This document shows, one piece after another, positions 35,147-42,964 of a stretch of 64,000 nt of DNA. The stretch's first letter is position 1. Each line of letters begins with the position of its first letter. The position numbers and the translations under genes were made by a program. The DNA is from Thermohalobaculum sp039027855 (lineage in GTDB: Bacteria > Pseudomonadota > Alphaproteobacteria > Rhodobacterales > Rhodobacteraceae): NCBI GenBank assembly GCA_039027855.1, contig JBCCJI010000010.1, positions 62,001 to 126,000 of the forward strand. The letters run 5' to 3'. The notes beneath the pieces are model-generated. The model was not told where the DNA came from and ran no database searches. It saw only the letters and a program-made list of their open reading frames with translations.

Positions 35147-36055
35147 ATGGTCGAACGCCTGAAAGACGCGATTACCAAGGCCCGGGCCCGCCGTGACGGC
35201 AGCGTCGGCGCCCCCTTGGGCCTGCACGCAAACGCCGGCCTCGCTGGCACCGCCGCGGCACCGCCCTCGCCCGCCGCGCAAGTGGATGAACTCTGGGCCA
35301 ATCTGGCCGAGTTGCCGATCGACGCCGACCGTATGCGGCGCGAGCGGATCGTCGCCTTCCAGAAGACCGATCCTAGCCACGTCACGTTTGACGTGCTGCG
35401 CACCCGCCTGCTGAAGGTGATGCGCGAGAACGGCTGGACCAGGCTTGCCATCACCTCGCCCACCAAGGGTTGCGGCAAGACGGTCATCACGATGAACCTC
35501 GCCTTCTCGCTGTCGCGCCATCCGAACTTCAAGACCATGCTGATCGACATGGACCTGAAGGCACCGCGCATCGCCTCGGTGCTGGGGGCCACGGGCAAGC
35601 GCCAGATCTCATGGTTTCTCTCCGGCCAGACCGCGCCCGAGACCTATATGAACCGCATCGGTGAAAACCTGGCTGTGGCGCTGAACAACACGCGCGTGCG
35701 CGACAGCGCCGAGCTGATCGAGAACCCCACGACCGAAGCCTCGATCGCCCATGCCCAACGGCGCATGCGCCCCGAGATCACGCTGTTCGACCTACCACCG
35801 ATGCTGGTGAACGACGATGCGCTCGCCTTCACCTCCGTGGCCGATTGCGTGATGCTGGTGATCTCGGCGGGCGAAAGCCGCGCCGCCGATATCGACGAGT
35901 GCGAGCGGTTGCTCTCGGCCAATACCAATTTCCTCGGCATCCTGCTTAACAAGCACCGCGACCCGCGCCGCGACCCCTACGCCTACGGCTACGGGTATGG
36001 CTATGGCGGCTACGGCTATGGCGGCGGGGGCGGCTACGGCAACGAGAAGGGCTGA
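35147..36055 (+). CDS. CpsD/BY-kinase-like ATPase with Tyr-Gly-rich tail
   Basis: This 302-residue cytoplasmic P-loop protein has Walker A TSPTKGCGKTVITMN, Walker A' MLIDMDLKAPR and Walker B TLFDLPPML, the bacterial tyrosine kinase pattern. The C terminus is a Tyr-Gly repeat (YAYGYGYGYGGYGYGGGGGY), which resembles the autophosphorylated tyrosine cluster of BY-kinases. It follows the Wzz-like gene, its usual membrane activator. ATG 35147 has a GGGGAG site. Confidence 0.88.
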   Translation: MVERLKDAITKARARRDGSVGAPLGLHANAGLAGTAAAPPSPAAQVDELWANLAELPIDADRMRRERIVAFQKTDPSHVTFDVLRTRLLKVMRENGWTRLAITSPTKGCGKTVITMNLAFSLSRHPNFKTMLIDMDLKAPRIASVLGATGKRQISWFLSGQTAPETYMNRIGENLAVALNNTRVRDSAELIENPTTEASIAHAQRRMRPEITLFDLPPMLVNDDALAFTSVADCVMLVISAGESRAADIDECERLLSANTNFLGILLNKHRDPRRDPYAYGYGYGYGGYGYGGGGGYGNEKG

Positions 36056-36304
36056 GGCTGGCTCACCTCGACCCCTCCCGGTTCCGCCGCCGCCTCTCCG
36101 GACGCGGTGTCTGGCCGCGCAGCGCGAGCGGTCGCCCGGGCGGGCCTCGCGCTGCTCCCGCCATCTCTGTTGCGCCCCTCTGTTGCGCAGTGGCGTCACT
36201 TACCCCGCGAAAGACACGCACCATGCGGGCATGTCTGCCCTTTGCATGGGCAACCGAGCCCCTGATGCTGTTATTGGCCACGGTCGTTCCAGGAGGGTCT
36301 TCGC

Positions 36305-36973
36305 ATGCGCCTGCCGCTCGTCGTTTTGCTCATGCTCGTCTTTGCCCTGCCACTTCCGGCAGTCGCGCAGTCGTCCGACGAGGCGGAGGCCGATGATGGC
36401 CCGCGCGTTGACAATGCCTTCGTGCTCCGCCCGGGCGATATCCTCAGCGTTTCGGTGCTCGAAGACGCCAACCTGAACCGTCAGTTGCTGGTCCGCCCGG
36501 ACGGCAAGATCTCGATGCCGATCGCCGGCACCATCGACGCGGCCGGTAAAACACCCGAGCAGATCCAGCGCATCATTCTGGCAAGGCTCGCGCGCGATTT
36601 CATCACGCCGCCCACGGTGGACGTCTCGCTCTCCTCCCTCGGCCTGGCAAACCAGCAGCGCCAGCAAAACGATGTCATCGAGGAAGAGGAGCTCGAGGCC
36701 GGGCAGGTCTTTGTCATCGGCCAGGTGAGCCGCCCGGGCCCTGTGCCCTTCGATCTCGAAAAACCCTTCGACGTGCTGCAGGCGCTCGCCATCGCCGGTG
36801 GTGTGAGCCCCTTCGCCGCAGTCAGCCGCATCCAGATCCGCCGTCGCGGCGATGCCGGTGAGGAGATCACGCTCTTTGACTACGAGCTGATCGAGGACGG
36901 CGTGATCGGCGAGATCATCACGCTGGAGGATGGCGACGTCATCGTCGTGCCAGAGCGCGGCCTCTTCGAATGA
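36305..36973 (+). CDS. Wza-type polysaccharide export protein
   Basis: This 222-residue protein has a signal peptide (LLMLVFALPLPAVAQS) and a Poly_export domain (VLRPGDILSVSVLEDANLNRQLLVRPDGKISMP), followed by SLBB-like segments (VFVIGQVSRPGPVPFD, LQALAIAGGVSPFAAVSRIQI). It has no lipobox cysteine after the signal, unlike classical Wza. It would form the outer part of the export channel. GGAGGG precedes the ATG, and the next gene overlaps by ATGA. Confidence 0.92.
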   Translation: MRLPLVVLLMLVFALPLPAVAQSSDEAEADDGPRVDNAFVLRPGDILSVSVLEDANLNRQLLVRPDGKISMPIAGTIDAAGKTPEQIQRIILARLARDFITPPTVDVSLSSLGLANQQRQQNDVIEEEELEAGQVFVIGQVSRPGPVPFDLEKPFDVLQALAIAGGVSPFAAVSRIQIRRRGDAGEEITLFDYELIEDGVIGEIITLEDGDVIVVPERGLFE

Positions 36974-38352
36974 TCCAGGCACGATCCCGCCGCGCCGTCG
37001 GCAGCGGGGTCCAACGGCCATCGCCCCGCACGGCCGGCAGACCACACGCGCGCCGCGGTGCTGCAGCGCGCCTGCTCGCCTTCGCGTTGGTGGGGGCGAC
37101 GGCGTTACCCGCGACGGCGACGGCGCAGGACTGGTCGCTTACCGGGCGTTTCGCTCAGGGCTTCTCCGCCGAAACCAACCGCACCCTCGATAATGAGGGG
37201 GATGACACGAGCTTTGGCTCGACGACCACCCTCGGTCTCGAAGCGGCCTACCTGACACCGCGCACCCGTTGGGGGCTCTCGACCGGAGTTGCCCTTCGCG
37301 CCTTTACCGGCGGCGACAGCGACGAAGATGTCGACATCGCCTCGCCACGGCTGAACGGTTCGGTGGCGCATGTCGGTATCGGCTGGCGATTGACGGGCAA
37401 TGCCTCGTTCCGCCGGTCGAACACGAGCTTCAATTCGATCGCGGATGCCGTGGAGTTTCCGATCGATCCAGGCGGCGGAGATGGTGGCGGCGATGGGGGT
37501 GGCGGTGATGGCGGCGGCGACGCAGGTGGCGGTGATGGTGGCGGCGGCGATGGTGGGGGGGGCATCGGCACCGATATCGTCTCTGACGAAGACGCGACGC
37601 GCACCGACATCAGCTTTGCGACGGGCCTAACACTGAACCTGACGCAGCTCGACACGGTGTCCTTCAATTTCGGCAGCAGCATCGTGCGCTTCTCCGAGAA
37701 CGACGCCGATCTGGAGCCTTCGACCTCGTTCTTTGGCGGTGCCAACTTCAGCCGTCGCCTGACGCAGCGCACCTCGCTGAATACCGGGCTGTCGCTGCGC
37801 CAGTTCCAGATCGATGACGAGCGCAACACCAGCAGCATCGGGTTCACGGCGCAGGCCGGCATCAGCCGCCAGGTCAGCCCGCGCATGTCAGCGTCCTTCA
37901 GCGCGGGTGCCACGCTGTCGCGGATCGAGCGTGATGCCTTCGGTATTCTCCCGGCCGAGACGACCACCACGATCAGCCCGTCGGGCACGGCCTCGATCAC
38001 CTATCAGGAAGGCGAGACCCGCATCGGCCTGTCGCTGACACAAGCTGTGACGCCGGATTCCGATGGCGACATCAACGACCGGACCTCCATCGGCTTCAGA
38101 TTCTCGCAGCCGATCAACCGGACGCAGTCCGTCTCGCTCTCCTCGGGGTTATCGCGGAGCAGCAGCACCGACGGCGATGGCGATAGCGGCACGGATATCG
38201 GCTTCGAGGTGTCGCCGTCCTACTCGATCCGGCTGACCGAAGACTGGCAGGCCTCGGTTTCGTACCGTTTCCGTCTCGGTAACGACGACAACGGTACGGC
38301 AATCTCCAACGGCGTGTTTCTCAACGTCTCACGCCCGCTCGTCTTATACTAA
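36970..38352 (+). CDS. outer-membrane beta-barrel protein with Gly/Asp-rich insert
   Basis: This 460-residue protein has an N-terminal signal (LLAFALVGATALPATATA) and alternating beta-strand sequence through to a C-terminal aromatic residue (RPLVLY), as expected of an outer-membrane barrel. Around residues 168-198 a low-complexity insert of GGGD-type repeats interrupts it, probably as a surface loop. It overlaps the Wza-like gene and is probably the outer-membrane partner for export. No precise family name can be given. Confidence 0.82.
   Translation: MIQARSRRAVGSGVQRPSPRTAGRPHARRGAAARLLAFALVGATALPATATAQDWSLTGRFAQGFSAETNRTLDNEGDDTSFGSTTTLGLEAAYLTPRTRWGLSTGVALRAFTGGDSDEDVDIASPRLNGSVAHVGIGWRLTGNASFRRSNTSFNSIADAVEFPIDPGGGDGGGDGGGGDGGGDAGGGDGGGGDGGGGIGTDIVSDEDATRTDISFATGLTLNLTQLDTVSFNFGSSIVRFSENDADLEPSTSFFGGANFSRRLTQRTSLNTGLSLRQFQIDDERNTSSIGFTAQAGISRQVSPRMSASFSAGATLSRIERDAFGILPAETTTTISPSGTASITYQEGETRIGLSLTQAVTPDSDGDINDRTSIGFRFSQPINRTQSVSLSSGLSRSSSTDGDGDSGTDIGFEVSPSYSIRLTEDWQASVSYRFRLGNDDNGTAISNGVFLNVSRPLVLY
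37471..37563 (+). repeat. Low-complexity GGC/GAT repeat encoding a Gly/Asp-rich loop
   Basis: The DNA is a run of Gly and Asp codons inside the barrel gene, encoding GGGDGGG-type units. Such tracts can change length by slippage and might bind cations. Confidence 0.7.
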
Positions 38353-38440
38353 GACGGTTGGCACTCGTTTGCCGAGTTGCGGCATGATACGCAGTGAGGC
38401 GTTAGGTGTGCCGGCCCAATAGCCGGGCGAACGGGGTTGT

Positions 38441-39916
38441 ATGGCAGACGGCAGCAGGCAGGACGAGGTAGCTGAGGCGGCGGTCAGGCCCGTGCCGGCC
38501 GCCGGCAGCCGCGGCGCGCGCGGCCTGTCGGTCAACACGCTGCCCGGCCTTGCCGTGATCTTCGATGCCGCGGCGATCATGGTCTCGGGCAGCCTCTGTT
38601 ATTTCGGGCTGATCGACTACCACCCGGTCACGCTCGAGTATTTCGTCTTCGGCATCGCCTTTGTCACCTTTGCGACCGTGGTGCTGCTGTCGCGCGCCGA
38701 CATGTACGAGATCGACGCGTTGATGCGCCCGGTCAGCCGGTCGGACTATCTGATCGTGGCGGTCGTCACGGCCTTCCTGCTGTTCCTGACGATGGTCGTC
38801 AGCCTCAAGGTGCAGGACATCTATCCGCTCGAATGGCTGATCGCCTTCGTCAGCTCGGCGATTGTGACGCTGATCCTGATCCGCATGGTGGGCGCGCGCG
38901 TGCTGAAATGGTTGGGGCGGGTCGGCCTTGTCGGGCGACGGCTCGTCGTTCTTGGCACCGGGCGACAGGCCGAGCAGTTTCTCCGCCGCATCACGACCAT
39001 CCGTCCCTATTTCACGCAGGTGGCCGGGTTGTTTGCGTCCACCTCGCCCACGGATCTCACCGAAGTCGAAGGGCACCGGGTGCTCGGCGGCTTCAAGGAC
39101 ATGCTCTGCTATGTGCGCGAGGAGCGGGTCGATGACGTCGTCATAGCCTTGCCCTGGTCCGAGGAGCAGTTGGTCGGCGACACGCTGGAGGAGCTCCGCG
39201 AACTGCCCATCAACGTGGCGATCTCGACCGATCTGGTGGGCTATCGTCTCGCGTTCCGGCCGGTGATGGGCGCGGCCTCGCAGCTGCCGGTGTTCGAGGT
39301 TGTGCAGCGCCCGATCTCGGGCTGGTCCTTCCTGCTGAAGACGCTGGAGGATTATGTGCTGACCGCGCTGATCCTGATCCTGCTGTCGCCGATGCTGATC
39401 CTCGTGGCGCTCGCCATCAAGCTCGACAGCCCGGGCCCGATCCTGTTCCGGCAGAACCGGCTCGGCTTCAACAACAAGGAATTCCAGATCTATAAATTCC
39501 GCTCAATGTACCACAAAGAGATCCCGGAATCGGTGACTCAACAGGCGACTAAAGGCGACCCGCGCGTGACCCGCATCGGGCGCCTGATCCGCCGGACGTC
39601 GATCGACGAACTACCGCAGCTTCTGAACGTCCTCGAAGGGACCATGTCGCTGGTCGGGCCACGGCCACATGCCGTTGACCATAACGAGGATTACGGCCGC
39701 CGTATTCGTGGCTACTTTGCCCGGCACAAGGTGAAGCCAGGAATTACCGGCTGGGCACAGGTCAATGGCCTCAGGGGCGAGACCGACCACCTCGACAAGA
39801 TGGAAGCGCGCGTACAGCATGATGTCTTCTACGCCGAGAACTGGTCGCTGCTGTTCGACCTGCGCATCCTGGCTCAGACGCTCTTCGTCGTGTTGTTCCA
39901 GAAGAATGCCTACTGA
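38441..39916 (+). CDS. initiating sugar-phosphate transferase (polyprenyl glycosylphosphotransferase, WcaJ family)
   Basis: This 491-residue protein starts polysaccharide synthesis by adding a sugar phosphate to undecaprenyl phosphate. It has several N-terminal membrane segments, a CoA-binding-like domain (RRLVVLGTGRQAEQFLRR) and a C-terminal catalytic domain with KLDSPGPILFRQNRLGFNNKEFQIYKFRSM, RRTSIDELPQLLNVLEGTMSLVGPRP and KPGITGWAQVNGLRG. It is the only glycan-building enzyme of the locus in this window. Confidence 0.95.
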   Translation: MADGSRQDEVAEAAVRPVPAAGSRGARGLSVNTLPGLAVIFDAAAIMVSGSLCYFGLIDYHPVTLEYFVFGIAFVTFATVVLLSRADMYEIDALMRPVSRSDYLIVAVVTAFLLFLTMVVSLKVQDIYPLEWLIAFVSSAIVTLILIRMVGARVLKWLGRVGLVGRRLVVLGTGRQAEQFLRRITTIRPYFTQVAGLFASTSPTDLTEVEGHRVLGGFKDMLCYVREERVDDVVIALPWSEEQLVGDTLEELRELPINVAISTDLVGYRLAFRPVMGAASQLPVFEVVQRPISGWSFLLKTLEDYVLTALILILLSPMLILVALAIKLDSPGPILFRQNRLGFNNKEFQIYKFRSMYHKEIPESVTQQATKGDPRVTRIGRLIRRTSIDELPQLLNVLEGTMSLVGPRPHAVDHNEDYGRRIRGYFARHKVKPGITGWAQVNGLRGETDHLDKMEARVQHDVFYAENWSLLFDLRILAQTLFVVLFQKNAY

Positions 39917-40015
39917 GAATGTGAGCGCGGCGAAGACCGGCCACTACCGTGCAGTCCTTGCTTCGCTTGGGATGGGTGCGTATCTCAAAACAACTAATTG
40001 CCTAGGGGAAGTGGC

Positions 40016-42439
40016 ATGACGTCTTTGAAAGCCGGCGGCTCGCGACGGGTTCTCGCGCTCTGTCTCGCGGTCACGATGGGTCTGGCGGCCTGCGACAGCG
40101 TCGAAGACCGGATCGAGGAGCACCTGAGCAGGGCACAGGAGCTCACCATCGATGGTGAAGCCCAAAAGGCGATCATCGAGTATCGCAATGTACTGCAGCT
40201 GAAGGGCGACCATGTCGAAGCCCGCCTCGGCATCGCCCAGCTGCTGGAGGAGCAAGGCAACTTCCAGGCCGCGATTGGCCATTACCTCGTCGCCGTCGAC
40301 AACGATGGCGGCAATGTTGAGGCACGCGTCCGCCTTGCGCAGTACATGCTGATCACCGGTCAGCTCGACCGCGCGCTCGAGCTTTCCGAGCAGGCCTACG
40401 AGCTGCAGCCCCGCGATGCGGACGTGCTCGCCGTGCGCGGTTCGGTCGCCTATCAGATGGATGAGCGGGAGTTTGCCGTCGAGCTTGCCTCGCGCGCCGT
40501 CGAGATCGAGCCCACGCATCCCTCCGCCAATGTCGTGCTGATCACCGACCGGGTGGACAATCAGGATATCGAGACCGCGCTCGCCATGAATGATGGCGTG
40601 CTGGAGGTGCATGGCGACGATCTCTCGCTCCAGCTTCTCAAGCTGCGCCTGCTTGAGATTGCCGGTCGGCCCGACGCCGCGCTCGGCCAGCTCGAGCTCA
40701 TTGTCGACAGCTTCCCCGATGTAACGAGCGCCCGTCGCGCCCTCGCCGCGCAATATCTGCAGCGCGGCGATCTCGACAAATCCGAGGCCCAGTTCCGCGC
40801 CATTGTCGATCAGGCGCCCGATGAGCTGCCGGCCAAGCTCGACGTGGTGCGTTTCATCTACCAAACGCAGGGAACCGAGGAGGCCGTGACAGAGCTGCAG
40901 GCGATGTCGGAAGCCGCGGAAGAGCCCTGGCCCTTCCAGGAGGCGCTGGCACAGCTCTTCGAAGAGAGCGGCCAACCCGAGAAATCGCGCGCCCTGATGA
41001 CCGAGATCGTCGACTCGGGCAGCGGCAACGTGCTGAGCGCCAAGGTCAAGCTGGCCCAGTACCGTTTGGCCGACCGCGAGATCGCGGATGCCGAGGTCCT
41101 GATCGACGAGGTGCTGGCCTCGGACACGCAGAATGTCGACGCCCTGGCGATGCGTGGGGCACTCCAGCTTGACCGCGATCAGTACGAGGACGCCATCGAG
41201 ACGCTGCGCGTGGCCCTCGCCAACCAGCCCGACGATGTGCGCCTGCTACTGCTCTCGGGTCGGGCGCACCTGCTGAACGGCAACGACGCGCTCGGCGCAG
41301 ACCAGCTCGCCACGGCGACGCGCGCGTCTGAGTATAGCCCGGCCATCACTCAGGAATATGTGCGCTACCTGCTGCAGCGCAGCCGCGTCGATGCCGCCGA
41401 GGCGGTGCTGGGCGAGGCCGCGCGCCGGCACCCGGACAACAGCATCCTCCTCTCGGCGCTCGCCGAACTGCGTCTGCGCCAACAGGACTGGGGCGGCGCC
41501 GAAGCGGTGGCGGCCCAGCTCCGCGAACTTCAGGATGGTGGCACCACGGCGGAGCAGGTGCTCGCCGCATCGCTGTCGGGCCAGCAACGTTTCGCCGAAA
41601 GTGCCGAGATCCTGCGCGGCCTCTCGGGCGACAATCGTCAGACCGGCTCGACACTGCCCGCGCTCGTCCAGAACCTCGTCGCGGCCGACCGTGGCGACGA
41701 GGCGCGCTCGACCGTCGAACAGACGCTCGCTGCCGATCCCGACAATTTCCAGGCCCGCATGCTGGAGGCATCGCTGGCGCAGTCGAACCAGGGCGCCTCG
41801 GCCTCGATCCAGCTGTTCGAGCAGATCCTCGACGACTTCCCCGACCGGGCCGAGATCTACTTCATCATGTATCGCATCCGCATCGCCCAGGAGCGGGTGG
41901 ATGACGCGATGGCGCTGTTGAAGACCGGCGTCGAGCGGACTGAGAACACCCGTCTCCGTCTGCTGCTGGCCAGCGAGAAGGAGCGGCAGGGCGCCTTCGA
42001 CGACGCAATCGCCGAGTATGAGGCGATCTTCGAGGCCGAGCCGCAGTCGCTGATCGCGGCGAATAACCTCGCCAGCATGCTGTCGGTGCATCGCAGCGAC
42101 GACCCCGGGCAGCTGGAGCGCGCCGTGCGGATAGCCAAGCGGTTGCGCGGCACCGAGGTACCCGAGATGCAGGACACGCTTGGCTGGACCCTCTATCTGG
42201 GTGGCGAGTACCAGGAAGCGCGCAGCGTGCTGGAGGAGGCGGTCGAGGGCCTGCCAAACAACCCTTACGTCAACTACCACCTCGGCATGACCTACAGCGC
42301 ACTCGAGCTGACCGAGGAGGCGCGCCAGCATCTGGACCGCGCCCTCGAACTCGCCCAGGGAACACCCTTCCCCCATACCGACAAGGTGCGCGCGGCGCTC
42401 GAGAACTTGCCCGCACCGGAGGCCGGGTCAGGCCAGTGA
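40016..42439 (+). CDS. second TPR-repeat lipoprotein (PrsT-like)
   Basis: This 807-residue protein has a lipobox leader (ALCLAVTMGLAAC) and tandem TPR units throughout, beginning LTIDGEAQKAIIEYRNVLQLKGDHVEARLGIAQLLEEQG and ending DTLGWTLYLGGEYQEARSVLEEAVEGLPNNPYVNYHLGMTY. It resembles PrsT proteins of exosortase-linked polysaccharide systems, but no exosortase is in the window. A GGGGAAG site precedes the ATG. The small downstream gene starts at a GTGA overlap. Confidence 0.87.
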   Translation: MTSLKAGGSRRVLALCLAVTMGLAACDSVEDRIEEHLSRAQELTIDGEAQKAIIEYRNVLQLKGDHVEARLGIAQLLEEQGNFQAAIGHYLVAVDNDGGNVEARVRLAQYMLITGQLDRALELSEQAYELQPRDADVLAVRGSVAYQMDEREFAVELASRAVEIEPTHPSANVVLITDRVDNQDIETALAMNDGVLEVHGDDLSLQLLKLRLLEIAGRPDAALGQLELIVDSFPDVTSARRALAAQYLQRGDLDKSEAQFRAIVDQAPDELPAKLDVVRFIYQTQGTEEAVTELQAMSEAAEEPWPFQEALAQLFEESGQPEKSRALMTEIVDSGSGNVLSAKVKLAQYRLADREIADAEVLIDEVLASDTQNVDALAMRGALQLDRDQYEDAIETLRVALANQPDDVRLLLLSGRAHLLNGNDALGADQLATATRASEYSPAITQEYVRYLLQRSRVDAAEAVLGEAARRHPDNSILLSALAELRLRQQDWGGAEAVAAQLRELQDGGTTAEQVLAASLSGQQRFAESAEILRGLSGDNRQTGSTLPALVQNLVAADRGDEARSTVEQTLAADPDNFQARMLEASLAQSNQGASASIQLFEQILDDFPDRAEIYFIMYRIRIAQERVDDAMALLKTGVERTENTRLRLLLASEKERQGAFDDAIAEYEAIFEAEPQSLIAANNLASMLSVHRSDDPGQLERAVRIAKRLRGTEVPEMQDTLGWTLYLGGEYQEARSVLEEAVEGLPNNPYVNYHLGMTYSALELTEEARQHLDRALELAQGTPFPHTDKVRAALENLPAPEAGSGQ

Positions 42440-42933
42440 TCCGCACGGCGGCCGGCGCGCTGATCGCGGCGTCGGCTCTCTCGCTCGGCGCGGCGCCCAC
42501 GCTGGCCTGCCCAAAGTTCGACGCGACCCATGTGCCGCCGCTGACCCTGGGCCAGCCTGACGACCCGACCCACCGGGAGGATCAGACACTCGACACGACC
42601 ACAGGCGGCCCCGTCGATCTTGAGGCATGCCGCAACATGCCCGATGAGATCGCGGGCCATGTGACCGAGACGGCTCAGATCAGCGTCGTGATCGACCGCT
42701 ACAATACGCATGACCTGCTGCTGCGGGTCAATTCCGGTTGCGACAGCGTACTGCTTGTGAACGATGCGCGTGGCCGCTGGCTGTTCGACGATGACAGCAA
42801 TGGCGCCATGGACGCCTCGATCGTCATCGAGCGACCGCTGGAGGGTTCTTACGACATCTGGGTCGGCGATTTCGAGGGGCAGAGCTGCCCGGCCGAACTG
42901 TTGATGACGCTAGAGCCGCGGGGCGAGCGTTAG
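42436..42933 (+). CDS. secreted PPC-like domain protein
   Basis: This 165-residue exported protein has a signal (GALIAASALSLGAAPTLAC) and a beta-sandwich pattern typical of pre-peptidase C-terminal-like domains: HDLLLRVNSGCDSVLLVNDARGRWLFDDDSN, then GSYDIWVGDFEGQSCPAELL. Four or more cysteines suggest disulfides. Its GTG overlaps the TPR lipoprotein stop, so it is likely part of the EPS operon. Its role is unknown. Confidence 0.75.
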   Translation: MIRTAAGALIAASALSLGAAPTLACPKFDATHVPPLTLGQPDDPTHREDQTLDTTTGGPVDLEACRNMPDEIAGHVTETAQISVVIDRYNTHDLLLRVNSGCDSVLLVNDARGRWLFDDDSNGAMDASIVIERPLEGSYDIWVGDFEGQSCPAELLMTLEPRGER

Positions 42934-42964
42934 CCGACCCGGTGCTGGCTCGGCTTCCTGCAGG

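Noticed and set aside
37471..37563. RTX calcium-binding repeat
   Set aside because: The units are GGGD-like but lack the nine-residue GGxGxDxUx periodicity.
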